Source of the DNA: Pseudomonadota bacterium
GTDB lineage: Bacteria > Pseudomonadota > Gammaproteobacteria > Pseudomonadales > Oceanobacteraceae
Direction of reading: 5' to 3'
Length of the DNA: 8,348 nucleotides
Assembly: GCA_023399105.1 (NCBI GenBank)
Contig: JAEWQT010000008.1
Location: forward strand, 1 to 8,348
Position numbers and translations under genes: made by a program. The notes under the pieces were generated by a model. That model saw only the letters and a program-made list of their open reading frames with translations, did no database searches and was not told where the DNA came from. Positions within the stretch are counted from its first letter, which is position 1. Every line of letters starts with the position of its first letter. Of this stretch, positions 1-7,014 are shown piece by piece.

Positions 1-2485
1 CACCCCGGCAGAGACCGTCCCCAAAATTATCAAACAGTTGCATGCCAAAGGTGTGGGGGCCGCGATGCTGCTGACCGGTGGTATTGCGCGTACCCGCTCC
101 TGGCAGTTCCGGCCGTCCTCCGAACGCCTGAATCAGGTGGTACAGCAAACCCGCATGCGGATTCTGGGTCCGGATTGTCTGGGGATGGTGATTCCCGGCC
201 GGCGTCTGAACGCCAGCTTTTTGCACGTGCCGGTGCGCAGTGGTCATGTCGCTTATGTGGGGCAGTCGGGTACGCTGGCGTCCGGCGTCATGGACTGGGC
301 TTACAGCCGTAATATTGGCTTTTCGCATGTGCTGACGCTGGGCAAAAGCCAGGACGTTACTTTGCCGGATCTGCTGGATTTTATTACCCAGGAACCGCAG
401 GTACGTACACTCCTGATACAGCTGGATGAAATCGGTTCCGGTAAGGCGTTAATTCGCGCTTTGCGTGCAGCATCACGACACAAACTGGTGCTGGCGGTGA
501 AGAGTAACCGCTTTGCCGAAAGCCCGCTCAGTCGTATTCCGACCCCCAAAGGATTGCGCAGCCGCGATACGCTGGTCGATGAAGTGCTGGCGCGGGCCGG
601 GGTGTTGCGGGTGTCCGCTACCGATGAGCTGTTTGACTGTGTGGATGCCTTAAACAGCCGGCGTGAGCATTTCGGCCCGCGGCTGGCCATCATTTCCAAC
701 GGCCGGGGGCCAGCGATTCTGGCGCTGGACCGGCTGTTACATGATCGTGGACAGCTGGCGGTGTTGTCGGAAGAAACCCGCACCCAGCTGCGCTCTTTGC
801 TGCCGGAATATGTGAAAACCGATAACCCGGTACTGCTGAATCCGGAATTAAAACCGCAGCAGTTAACTGTGGTGGCCAATACCTTGCTGCGCGATAAGCA
901 AGTGGATGCGTTGCTGGTAATTTATATTCCCAGCCTGGGTTCTGACCCGCTGGAAAACGCCGAGGCTCTGGTGAAGGTGGCGGCGGCCAGTAATAAGACC
1001 GTACTGACCAGTTGGGTGGGTGAGTATTCGGTCGAGGCAGCCCGTGAATGCTTTGATAACAACAAGCTGCCCGCCTTTGAAACACCGGATAACGCCATTA
1101 AATCCTATATGTACATGGTGCAGCACCAGCGCACCCAGGATCTGTTGCGGGAAACACCGGAAAGTCTCGAAATTCCGATTTCCTCGGCCTATCAGGAAGT
1201 GGATAAAGCCATTCTGGCGACTCACCGGCCGGGGGATTATCTGCTGCCCAATCACTTGTGGGATTTGCTGCACGCTTATGGTTTCTCCTGTGCCGACAAC
1301 CGTTACCGCACCTCGTTATCCGAGCTGCTGAATGTGGCGGAAGAGGTTAAGGCGCCCTGGGTGTTGCGCGTGCATCACCGTGATTATCTGTATCCCTTTG
1401 CTTACGGTGATAACCCGCGCGAGCGTCTGCGCAGCGTGGTGCGCAACCTGAAAACCACTGAAGATCTGACCCGTGCTGCTGAGGAACTGGAAGTCGCCAT
1501 TGCTGAAGCTTTTCCGCGTAGTCCGGTACTGGGTTACACCGTCCAAACCATGCACCGGGCGTTGGATAACCTGCAGTTTTCCTTCGGTATCGGCCGTGAT
1601 GAAGAAGTCGGCCCTTATCTGTTCTTTGGTGGTGGTGGTTCCACCGCCGATATTCTGGTTGACCGGCAGGTGGCCTTGCCGCCGCTGAACGCCACGCTGG
1701 CGGAAAAGCTGATTAAGAGCAGCCATTTTTATCAGGTGTTAACGGAGCGTTCCGACAATATTGAGCGCGAATTGGTGACCCTGGAGCGCTGGCTGGTGGC
1801 GCTGTCGCATCTGGCGCTGAACCATCCCTGGATCTCCGGGCTGGAGCTGAACGCCATCCGTCGTAAGGTGGGGCATTACATGGTGATTGGTGTGGCTGGT
1901 GAAGTCGGACAACCAGTGAAATCGGCGATTATGCCGTACCCGAATGAACTGGAAACCCATTACGAAAGCCGCAACAGCCACGTTTATGACATTCGTCCTA
2001 TTCGCGGTGAAGACGAGCCATTGCTGGAAGATTTTTATCATCGCCTCAGCCCGGAATCGCTGCGGTTGCGCTTCTTCTCGGCGCGCCGGCAGTTTGATCA
2101 CCGCGAACTGGCCCGGTTTACCCAGATCGATTATGACCGCGAAATGGCCTTTGTCGCCTTGCGTGAAGGTGCATTGTACGGCGTGGTGCGGGTCTGGATT
2201 GATGCGGATGATGTCACCGCTGAATTCTCGGTCATTATTGACGATAACTGCCGCGGCGAAGGGTTAGGGCTGCGGCTGATGCAGGGTATTATTGAGTACC
2301 TGACCAATCGTGGCGTGTTGCAGATTTTTGGTACCGTACTGCCGCACAATACCGGCATGCTGAAACTCTCGGAGCGGCTGGGTTTTCACATGCGCCACAA
2401 CATGGACGAAGGCGTGGTTGAAGTGGGTAAAAACCTGAACCCGATAAAATACGCCTGGCAGAAAAAGCGTCTGTACCCGTTTTAA
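1..2485 (+). CDS. pat: Pat/YfiQ-type protein lysine acetyltransferase (5' partial)
   Basis: This gene encodes a protein lysine acetyltransferase of the Pat (PatZ, YfiQ, Pka) family, which uses acetyl-CoA to acetylate cytosolic proteins, classically inactivating acetyl-CoA synthetase. The frame is open from base 2, and the first 12 codons match the family, so the start lies upstream; 827 codons are visible and roughly 60-80 are missing. In order, the visible part holds the end of a CoA-binding domain, a succinyl-CoA-ligase-like region (QSGT at 88-91), an ATP-grasp-like region (about 430-650) with a GGGG loop at 543-546, and a C-terminal GNAT domain (about 660-827). The GNAT domain has a Glu in AEFSV (residue 741), the likely catalytic position, and the acetyl-CoA loop RGEGLG (751-756). 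The phospho-histidine loop of true ADP-forming acyl-CoA synthetases is absent near residues 175-185 (IPTPKGL instead), which favours Pat over a synthetase. The ATP-grasp part looks degenerate. The gene ends 64 bases before gacA. Confidence 0.93.
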   Translation, partial: TPAETVPKIIKQLHAKGVGAAMLLTGGIARTRSWQFRPSSERLNQVVQQTRMRILGPDCLGMVIPGRRLNASFLHVPVRSGHVAYVGQSGTLASGVMDWAYSRNIGFSHVLTLGKSQDVTLPDLLDFITQEPQVRTLLIQLDEIGSGKALIRALRAASRHKLVLAVKSNRFAESPLSRIPTPKGLRSRDTLVDEVLARAGVLRVSATDELFDCVDALNSRREHFGPRLAIISNGRGPAILALDRLLHDRGQLAVLSEETRTQLRSLLPEYVKTDNPVLLNPELKPQQLTVVANTLLRDKQVDALLVIYIPSLGSDPLENAEALVKVAAASNKTVLTSWVGEYSVEAARECFDNNKLPAFETPDNAIKSYMYMVQHQRTQDLLRETPESLEIPISSAYQEVDKAILATHRPGDYLLPNHLWDLLHAYGFSCADNRYRTSLSELLNVAEEVKAPWVLRVHHRDYLYPFAYGDNPRERLRSVVRNLKTTEDLTRAAEELEVAIAEAFPRSPVLGYTVQTMHRALDNLQFSFGIGRDEEVGPYLFFGGGGSTADILVDRQVALPPLNATLAEKLIKSSHFYQVLTERSDNIERELVTLERWLVALSHLALNHPWISGLELNAIRRKVGHYMVIGVAGEVGQPVKSAIMPYPNELETHYESRNSHVYDIRPIRGEDEPLLEDFYHRLSPESLRLRFFSARRQFDHRELARFTQIDYDREMAFVALREGALYGVVRVWIDADDVTAEFSVIIDDNCRGEGLGLRLMQGIIEYLTNRGVLQIFGTVLPHNTGMLKLSERLGFHMRHNMDEGVVEVGKNLNPIKYAWQKKRLYPF

Positions 2486-2493
2486 CCTTTTGT

Positions 2494-2523
2494 TATATTT
2501 CACACATTCCGGTGAGTTACCGG
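2494..2523 (+). promoter_or_regulatory. Candidate gacA promoter -10 and leader hairpin
   Basis: The 64-base gap between pat and gacA holds a -10-like TATATT at 2494-2499 without a good -35 (the expected position falls in the end of pat). A perfect 5-bp inverted repeat follows, CCGGT (2509-2513) and ACCGG (2519-2523), around a GAGTT loop. No T-run follows the hairpin, so it is unlikely to be an intrinsic terminator for pat. If transcription starts near 2506, the hairpin would sit near the 5' end of the gacA message. This reading is weak, and gacA could also be reached by read-through from pat. Confidence 0.25.
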
Positions 2524-2537
2524 TCTGTAAGCCGTAG

Positions 2538-2552
2538 TGGGGTGGTTTTTTG
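2538..2552 (+). promoter_or_regulatory. gacA ribosome binding site and TTG start
   Basis: A G-rich Shine-Dalgarno-like stretch, TGGGGTGG (2538-2545), lies 4 bases before a TTG start (2550-2552) that uses the end of a six-T run. The TTG gives an N-terminus MIKVLVVDD that matches GacA proteins residue for residue in length and places the phosphorylated Asp at position 54. The next in-frame ATG is codon 53, inside the receiver domain, so it cannot be the start. TTG starts are known for gacA in Pseudomonas. Confidence 0.75.
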
Positions 2553-3197
2553 ATCAAAGTGCTGGTGGTTGACGATCATGACCTGGTGCGTTCCGGGATT
2601 ACCCGGTTGCTGGCCGACAGTAAGGGCATCAGCGTTATTGGTGAGGCCTGCAGCGGTGAAGAAGCGGTGGCCTTTGTGCGCGAGCATGAGCCGGATATCG
2701 TTCTGATGGACATCCGCATGCCCGGTATTGGTGGGCTGGAAGCCACCAGCCGCATTAAACGTTACGCCCCGGATATCCGCGTCATTGCAGTAACCGCCTG
2801 CGATGACAATCCCTTTGCTAACCGCCTGCTGCAGGCTGGTGCCTGTGGCTATCTCACCAAAGGTGCGGCGGCGGATGAAATGGTGCTGGCCATTCAGCGG
2901 GTATTCAGTGGCCAGAAATACATCAGTCCGGACATCGCCCAGCGTATGGCGTTGCGGCCGTTTCAACAGGATCAGGCTTCACCCTTTGAAAAGCTCTCGG
3001 ACCGGGAATTGCAGATTGCGATGATGATTGTCGGCTGCCAGAAGGTGAATGACATTGGTGAAAAACTTTTCCTCAGCCCGAAAACCGTGAACAGCTACCG
3101 TTACCGGATTTTTGAAAAACTGGGCATCGACAGCGATGTGGCCCTCACCCATATGGCGTTGCAATACGGGCTGGCAGACCCGGTGGTGGCCGGCTGA
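2550..3197 (+). CDS. gacA: GacA/UvrY-family response regulator
   Basis: This is the cytosolic DNA-binding response regulator of the GacS/GacA (BarA/UvrY) system. In the family, phospho-GacA activates small RNAs that titrate RsmA/CsrA, controlling secondary metabolism, motility and carbon flow. The 215-residue product has a receiver domain (about 1-120) with the acidic pair D8-D9, phosphoacceptor D54 in LMDIRMPG, T82 and K104. A LuxR-type helix-turn-helix follows (about 146-208, with LSPKTVNSYRYRIFEKL at 175-191). Length and residue numbering agree with Pseudomonas GacA (about 214 residues). The position directly before uvrC is the hallmark of this gene and separates it from other NarL-family regulators. 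Its stop codon overlaps the uvrC start. Neither the sensor kinase gene nor an rsm RNA gene is in the window. Confidence 0.96.
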   Translation: MIKVLVVDDHDLVRSGITRLLADSKGISVIGEACSGEEAVAFVREHEPDIVLMDIRMPGIGGLEATSRIKRYAPDIRVIAVTACDDNPFANRLLQAGACGYLTKGAAADEMVLAIQRVFSGQKYISPDIAQRMALRPFQQDQASPFEKLSDRELQIAMMIVGCQKVNDIGEKLFLSPKTVNSYRYRIFEKLGIDSDVALTHMALQYGLADPVVAG

Positions 3198-3199
3198 TG
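3195..3199 (+). promoter_or_regulatory. gacA stop / uvrC start overlap (TGATG)
   Basis: The gacA TGA (3195-3197) and uvrC ATG (3197-3199) share one base. Only a weak GGTGG-like stretch lies upstream inside gacA, with no clear Shine-Dalgarno sequence, so uvrC translation probably depends on ribosomes finishing gacA. That coupling is inference from the arrangement. Confidence 0.7.
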
Positions 3200-5014
3200 G
3201 CCGGTTTTGATATCAAGGCGTTTCTGCACACCCTGACCCAGCGCGCCGGGGTGTATCGCATGTTCGCCGCCGATAACGAACTGCTGTACGTCGGCAAAGC
3301 CAAAAACCTGAAAAATCGCGTTTCCAGTTATTTCCGTGCGCGCGGACTGAACAGCAAAACCGTGGCACTGGTCAGCCGTATTGACCACATTGAGGTGACG
3401 GTAACCGCCAGTGAGGCTGAAGCCCTGCTGCTGGAACAAACGCTGATTAAAGAGCACCGTCCGCCGTACAACATCCTCCTCAAAGACGATAAGTCTTACC
3501 CTTACCTGCACCTCAGCGAGCATGAGTTTCCGTTGCTGGCTTACCGGCGTGGCAAAAAGAAGCGTGACGGACGTTACTTTGGTCCGTACCCAAACAGTTA
3601 CGCCGTGCGAGAGGCACTGAATCATCTGCAGAAATTGTTTCAGCTGCGCTCCTGTGAAGACAGTTATTTCGCTCATCGCAGCCGGCCCTGTTTACAGCAC
3701 GAAATCCGCCGTTGCTCTGCCCCTTGTGTGGGTAAGATTTCCACGGCTGATTACAAGGTCAGCGTGCATCAGGCCCAACTCTTTCTGTTGGGGAAAAATA
3801 CTGAACTGCTGCAGGAATTGCAGCAGCAAATGCTGCAGGCTTCTGAGCAGCTGGCCTTTGAACAGGCGGCCGAACTGCGTGACCGCATAGAACTGCTGCG
3901 GCAGACGCAGGAAAAACAACACGTCTACGGTATTGATAACAACAGTGATGCCTGGGCGCTGGCCGACTGGCAGGGCATTGTCTGTATTCACCGCCTGAGT
4001 TTCCGTCAGGGCCGGCTGTTGGGCAGTAAGCACTATTACCCCGACAATCTGGCTGGTGAAGATTACGAACAGCTGCTGGTGGATTTTGTCAGTCAGTTTT
4101 ATCTCAGCGGACATGCGGCGGAAGGCTTGCCCGATGAGTTGGTATTGGATGTGCGGGCCGAGGCTGCGGAAGCTTTGCTGGAGGCGCTGAAGTTACAGCA
4201 GGGCAAGCGTTTGACACACAGTCGTGGTCAGCGTGGCCGGCCGGCGCAGTGGCTGCATATGGCGCAGGAAAATGCCCGCAGCGGTGCGCAGGCACGGTTG
4301 TCCGGTCATCAGGCGGCACGACAAAAGCTGGAAGCGGCGGCGGCGTTACTGAACCTGGCTGCGGCACCTAATCGCATCGAATGTTTTGATATCAGTCATG
4401 CCAAAGGCGAAGCGACCTACGCCTCCTGCGTGGTTTACGATCACGAAGGTCTGAACAAAAGCCGTTACCGCCGTTTCAGTATCCGAGATGTAACCGCCGG
4501 TGATGATTACGCCGCCCTTGAGCAAGCCGTGCGCCGGCATCTGACGCGCTGTGCCGAACAACAGGATTTACCTGGTTTATTGTTGATCGACGGCGGTCAG
4601 GGACAGGTGGCGCGGGTACAGTCGGTGGTGGCGGAGCAGGGCGTGGCGGTTCGGGTGTTTGGTATATCGAAAGGCGAAACCCGTAAAAGTGGCTGGGAAT
4701 TCCTGTGGGAAGCGGGCGAGAGCAAGCCTATAATCCCCGACGCGCACAACGAAGGCTTCCGGGTGTTGCAGCTGGTGCGCGATGAAGCACACCGGTTTGC
4801 CATTACCGGGCACCGTAAAGCCCGCGCCAAAAGCCGCAGTAGTTCAGGTATTGAAGGGCTGGCGGGCGTAGGGCCAAAGCGCCGCCGCGACTTGTTGCTG
4901 CACTTTGGCAGCCTCAGCAATATGCGCAGTGCGCCGCAGGAAGAATTGGAAAAAGTACCGGGAATCAGCCGCAAACTGGCGGCGGATATTTTCCGGCAAT
5001 TACATGGTGAATAA
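3197..5014 (+). CDS. uvrC: UvrC, excinuclease ABC subunit C
   Basis: UvrC makes both incisions in nucleotide excision repair after UvrA and UvrB have located the lesion; it acts in the cytosol on the UvrB-DNA complex. The 605-residue protein is full length (E. coli about 610). The N-terminal GIY-YIG nuclease has GVY (18-20), YVG (31-33), R41 and a Glu in LEQTLIK (E80) at the metal-binding position; it makes the 3' cut. Four cysteines, C153, C165, C173 and C177 (CX11CX7CX3C), match the spacing of the iron-sulfur ligands reported for E. coli UvrC. The UvrB-binding UVR motif lies at about 203-238. The RNase H-like nuclease that makes the 5' cut keeps D398, D437, D465 and H532. A tandem helix-hairpin-helix DNA-binding region ends the protein (about 548-605). 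The ATG is fixed by the one-base overlap with gacA. Nothing is missing or unusual. Confidence 0.98.
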   Translation: MAGFDIKAFLHTLTQRAGVYRMFAADNELLYVGKAKNLKNRVSSYFRARGLNSKTVALVSRIDHIEVTVTASEAEALLLEQTLIKEHRPPYNILLKDDKSYPYLHLSEHEFPLLAYRRGKKKRDGRYFGPYPNSYAVREALNHLQKLFQLRSCEDSYFAHRSRPCLQHEIRRCSAPCVGKISTADYKVSVHQAQLFLLGKNTELLQELQQQMLQASEQLAFEQAAELRDRIELLRQTQEKQHVYGIDNNSDAWALADWQGIVCIHRLSFRQGRLLGSKHYYPDNLAGEDYEQLLVDFVSQFYLSGHAAEGLPDELVLDVRAEAAEALLEALKLQQGKRLTHSRGQRGRPAQWLHMAQENARSGAQARLSGHQAARQKLEAAAALLNLAAAPNRIECFDISHAKGEATYASCVVYDHEGLNKSRYRRFSIRDVTAGDDYAALEQAVRRHLTRCAEQQDLPGLLLIDGGQGQVARVQSVVAEQGVAVRVFGISKGETRKSGWEFLWEAGESKPIIPDAHNEGFRVLQLVRDEAHRFAITGHRKARAKSRSSSGIEGLAGVGPKRRRDLLLHFGSLSNMRSAPQEELEKVPGISRKLAADIFRQLHGE

Positions 5015-5059
5015 CCCGTTACGGCGTTACACCGGAGCAAACACTGGAGAGCAGTACCG

Positions 5060-5617
5060 ATGAATGTGCCGAATATTCTCACCCTCAGTCGGATTATTAT
5101 GATTCCCCTGATGGTGATCAGTTTTTACTGGTTCGGCCCGTTGGGAAAAGTCATTGCTGCGTTATTGTTTGGCCTGGCCGCGGTGACTGACTGGTTTGAT
5201 GGCTACCTGGCGCGTAAATGGAATCAGGCGACCCCGCTGGGGGCGTTTCTGGACCCGGTCGCCGATAAGCTGATTGTGGCCGTGGCATTGGTGTTGCTGG
5301 TGGAGCAGTTTGCCAGCGTCTGGCTGACCATTCCGGCCAGCATTATTATTGGGCGTGAAATTGTTATTTCAGCGCTGCGCGAATGGATGGCCGAGTTAGG
5401 TAAACGGGCCAATATTGCCGTCAGCAACATTGGTAAGGTTAAAACCACCTTTCAGATGATCGCCATTGGCGTGCTGCTGGGTTCCGGTGTGCATCCCTGG
5501 TTGCTGTGGCTGGGCTATGCGGCGTTGTATGTTGCGGCGGTGCTGACCATCTGGTCGATGCTGGTGTATCTGAAAGCCGCCTGGCCGGAATTGCGCCCGG
5601 CGCCCGCAAACCGCTAA
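5060..5617 (+). CDS. pgsA: CDP-diacylglycerol-glycerol-3-phosphate 3-phosphatidyltransferase
   Basis: PgsA is an inner-membrane enzyme that joins CDP-diacylglycerol and sn-glycerol-3-phosphate to form phosphatidylglycerophosphate and CMP, the committed step to phosphatidylglycerol and cardiolipin. The 185-residue protein carries the complete CDP-alcohol phosphatidyltransferase motif DGX2ARX8GX3DX3D, with D44, D47-G48, A51-R52, G61, D65 and D69 all present. Hydrophobic segments lie at about 6-26, 28-43, 72-97, 132-150 and 151-171. The length matches E. coli PgsA (182). The ATG is supported by GGAG at 5046-5049, ten bases upstream, and by the family-typical start MNVPNILTLSR. It lies 45 bases after uvrC with no terminator between them, so it is probably co-transcribed with gacA-uvrC, as in relatives. 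The motif alone could fit other CDP-alcohol transferases, but location and length make PgsA nearly certain. Confidence 0.97.
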   Translation: MNVPNILTLSRIIMIPLMVISFYWFGPLGKVIAALLFGLAAVTDWFDGYLARKWNQATPLGAFLDPVADKLIVAVALVLLVEQFASVWLTIPASIIIGREIVISALREWMAELGKRANIAVSNIGKVKTTFQMIAIGVLLGSGVHPWLLWLGYAALYVAAVLTIWSMLVYLKAAWPELRPAPANR

Positions 5618-5621
5618 GCGG
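5611..5621 (+). other. Short inverted repeat over the pgsA stop codon
   Basis: CCGCT (5611-5615) and AGCGG (5617-5621) form an inverted repeat around one base, with the pgsA TAA (5615-5617) at its centre. As RNA it would give only a 4-bp stem with a 3-base loop. No T-run follows, so it is not a convincing intrinsic terminator, though it may mark or protect the 3' end of the pgsA message. Confidence 0.3.
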
Positions 5622-5640
5622 CTATAAGTGCTTCAAAAGT

Positions 5641-5687
5641 AAGAAAAAACGCTTGACTCTGTAACCGCTGCGTTTAGAATGCGCAGC
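5641..5687 (+). promoter_or_regulatory. Sigma70 promoter of the tRNA cluster
   Basis: A -35 box TTGACT (5653-5658) and a -10 box TAGAAT (5675-5680) are separated by 16 bases; each matches the sigma70 consensus at five of six positions. An A-rich tract (AAGAAAAAA at 5641-5649) just upstream resembles an UP element, and GCGCAGC directly after the -10 (5681-5687) is the GC-rich discriminator typical of stringently controlled stable-RNA promoters. Transcription would start near 5687, about eight bases before tRNA-Gly. Growth-rate and ppGpp control is inferred from this architecture. Confidence 0.85.
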
Positions 5688-5694
5688 ACTTAAA

Positions 5695-5770
<76 letters not shown>

Positions 5771-5796
5771 GTTTTTCATTGTTCTTCAATGATTTC

Positions 5797-5870
5797 GGCG
5801 CGATAGCAAAGCGGTTATGCACTGGATTGCAAATCCACGTAGGCCGGTTCGACTCCGGCTCGCGCCTCCA
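5797..5870 (+). tRNA. cysT: tRNA-Cys (GCA)
   Basis: This is a 74-base tRNA gene. The acceptor stem GGCGCGA (5797-5803) pairs with TCGCGCC (5860-5866), then discriminator T (5867), the identity base known for cysteine tRNAs, and encoded CCA (5868-5870). The anticodon stem CTGGA/TCCAC (last pair mismatched) encloses the loop TTGCAAA, giving anticodon GCA (5829-5831). It lies 26 bases after tRNA-Gly with no promoter or terminator between, so it is processed from the same transcript. The symbol is by synteny with E. coli. Confidence 0.97.
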
Positions 5871-5913
5871 AGATTTCGGTGATCCCACTCTGCGCCGAAC
5901 TGCGTGGCAAGAA

Positions 5914-6000
5914 GCCCCGGTGGTGAAATTGGTAGACACAAGGGATTTAAAATCCCTCGGCCTTACGGCCGTGCCGGTTCGATTCCGGCCCGGGGCACCA
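5914..6000 (+). tRNA. leuZ: tRNA-Leu (UAA)
   Basis: This is an 87-base class II tRNA gene. The acceptor stem GCCCCGG (5914-5920) pairs with CCGGGGC (5990-5996), with discriminator A (5997), the leucine identity base, and encoded CCA (5998-6000). The anticodon stem AGGGA/TCCCT encloses TTTAAAA, giving anticodon TAA (5948-5950), which reads UUA and, by wobble, UUG. The long variable arm CGGCC-TTAC-GGCCG (5958-5971) is a perfect hairpin. It is third in the cluster, as leuZ is in E. coli; the symbol is by synteny. Confidence 0.98.
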
Positions 6001-6007
6001 TTTAAAA

Positions 6008-6056
6008 CTTCTGCTACACCTCTGCATGACATTCTCTCTCCCTGCGTTTAACCTTC
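6008..6056 (+). terminator. Candidate Rho-dependent (rut-like) region after tRNA-Leu
   Basis: The spacer after the tRNA cluster has no hairpin followed by a T-run. Instead, bases 6008-6056 are pyrimidine-rich and poor in G (19 C, 18 T, 7 A, 5 G in 49 bases), the composition of a Rho utilisation site. An 8-bp inverted repeat flanks it (6006-6013 and 6056-6063), but the 42-base loop makes it a poor terminator. This is inference from composition only; read-through into the radical SAM gene is also possible. Confidence 0.4.
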
Positions 6057-6098
6057 AGAAGTTATCTGATTGTTGTTGTTTTATTGTCAGGAAAAATC

Positions 6099-6986
6099 AT
6101 GTTTCCGAATTATATCGAGCCGGTTTTCCGTCCGCCCAGTGAGGCGCGCTCCTTGATTCTTCAGGTCACCAATGGCTGTTCCTGGAATCAGTGCACTTTC
6201 TGCGATATGTACACCCAGCCGCAGAAAAAATTCCGCGCCCGCGACGAAGCCGAGGTGCTGGAAGAAATCCGTCAGGCGGCCGCCATTGGTCCGCGATTTG
6301 AAAAAGTCTTTCTGGCCGATGGCGATGCCATGGTGCTGCCCACACGCCGGCTGTTGAATATTCTGCAGGCCATCCGCACGCATTTGCCCTGGGTAAAACG
6401 AGTAGGGTCTTATTGTTTGCCGCGCAATATCCGCAAAAAGACCGTGGCTGAATTAGCAGAAATGCGGGAGCTGGGGCTGGGCATTCTCTATGTCGGCGCT
6501 GAAAGTGGCGATGATGAAGTGCTGGGTTTTATTAAAAAAGGCGAAACCTGGCAGAGCACCCTGGATGCCTTGTTAAAAATCAAACAGGCCGGCATTGCCT
6601 CATCGGTGATGATTCTGAACGGCATGGGCGGTGTGGCGTACAGCGAACAACATGCGCGTAATTCCGCATTGTTAATGAACGAGGCGCAGCCCGAGTTTTT
6701 ATCAACGTTGATTGTCAGTTATCCGCTGGGTGATCAGCGCGTGGTCGAAGGATTTAACGGCAATTATCAGCTGCCGTCGCAGCACGATTTATTTGTTGAG
6801 CTGCGTTTGTTAATTGAAACCCTTGAACTTAACAATACCGTATTCCGCAGCGACCATGCCTCGAATTATTTGCCGTTAAAAGGCACACTGGGGCAGGATA
6901 AAGCCGCCTTGTTGGCGCAGCTGGATGCCGCCATTCATACGCCGGATCGCATCCGTCTGCGTCAGGAATGGCAGCGCGGGTTGTAA
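6099..6986 (+). CDS. Radical SAM protein with CX4CX2C cluster motif
   Basis: The 295-residue product is a radical SAM protein, related to the COG1032-type group but with no cobalamin-binding domain; its substrate is unknown. A cysteine motif at C27, C32 and C35 (GCSWNQCTFCDMY) would hold the [4Fe-4S] cluster. Its spacing is CX4CX2C, not the common CX3CX2C. DGDA (74-77) sits where SAM-binding GGE motifs lie, and YVGAESGDDEVL (131-142) and NGMGG (174-178) fit later strands of the barrel. A distinctive C-terminal stretch, SDHASNYLPLKGTL (251-264), recurs in close relatives as I recall them. I place the start at ATG 6099 because AGGA (6089-6092) lies six bases before it; a TTG at 6084 would add five residues but has no binding site. 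The next gene begins 28 bases downstream, so the two are probably co-transcribed. Such proteins are sometimes labelled coproporphyrinogen oxidase-like, which I would not support. Confidence 0.85.
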   Translation: MFPNYIEPVFRPPSEARSLILQVTNGCSWNQCTFCDMYTQPQKKFRARDEAEVLEEIRQAAAIGPRFEKVFLADGDAMVLPTRRLLNILQAIRTHLPWVKRVGSYCLPRNIRKKTVAELAEMRELGLGILYVGAESGDDEVLGFIKKGETWQSTLDALLKIKQAGIASSVMILNGMGGVAYSEQHARNSALLMNEAQPEFLSTLIVSYPLGDQRVVEGFNGNYQLPSQHDLFVELRLLIETLELNNTVFRSDHASNYLPLKGTLGQDKAALLAQLDAAIHTPDRIRLRQEWQRGL

Positions 6987-7014
6987 TATCGTTTGATGTA
7001 ATCGGGAGGCGCTG

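Noticed and set aside
38..40. TTG at 38 as the true start of pat
   Set aside because: The codons from base 2 to 37 read TPAETVPKIIKQ, which continues the family alignment upstream, so the gene is cut by the window edge.
301..1726. Minus-strand open frames (301-879, 690-1085, 863-1273, 1316-1726) opposite pat
   Set aside because: They are low-complexity shadows of a strongly conserved coding frame, with no family resemblance.
4597..5082. Minus-strand 161-codon open frame opposite the uvrC 3' end and pgsA start
   Set aside because: It overlaps the conserved uvrC nuclease and helix-hairpin-helix regions and is rich in Arg, Ser and Cys, as expected of an antisense shadow.
5791..5879. Direct repeat GATTTCGG at 5791-5798 and 5872-5879 around tRNA-Cys
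   Set aside because: It is too short to suggest an attachment site or duplication, and one copy includes the first bases of the tRNA itself.
6006..6063. 8-bp inverted repeat AACTTCTG / CAGAAGTT after tRNA-Leu
   Set aside because: The 42-base loop and lack of a T-run make it a poor terminator, and an 8-bp match at this spacing can occur by chance.
5914..6100. Possible prophage or island insertion at the tRNA-Leu 3' end
   Set aside because: There is no integrase gene and no second copy of the tRNA 3' end in the window; downstream genes look like normal chromosomal genes.
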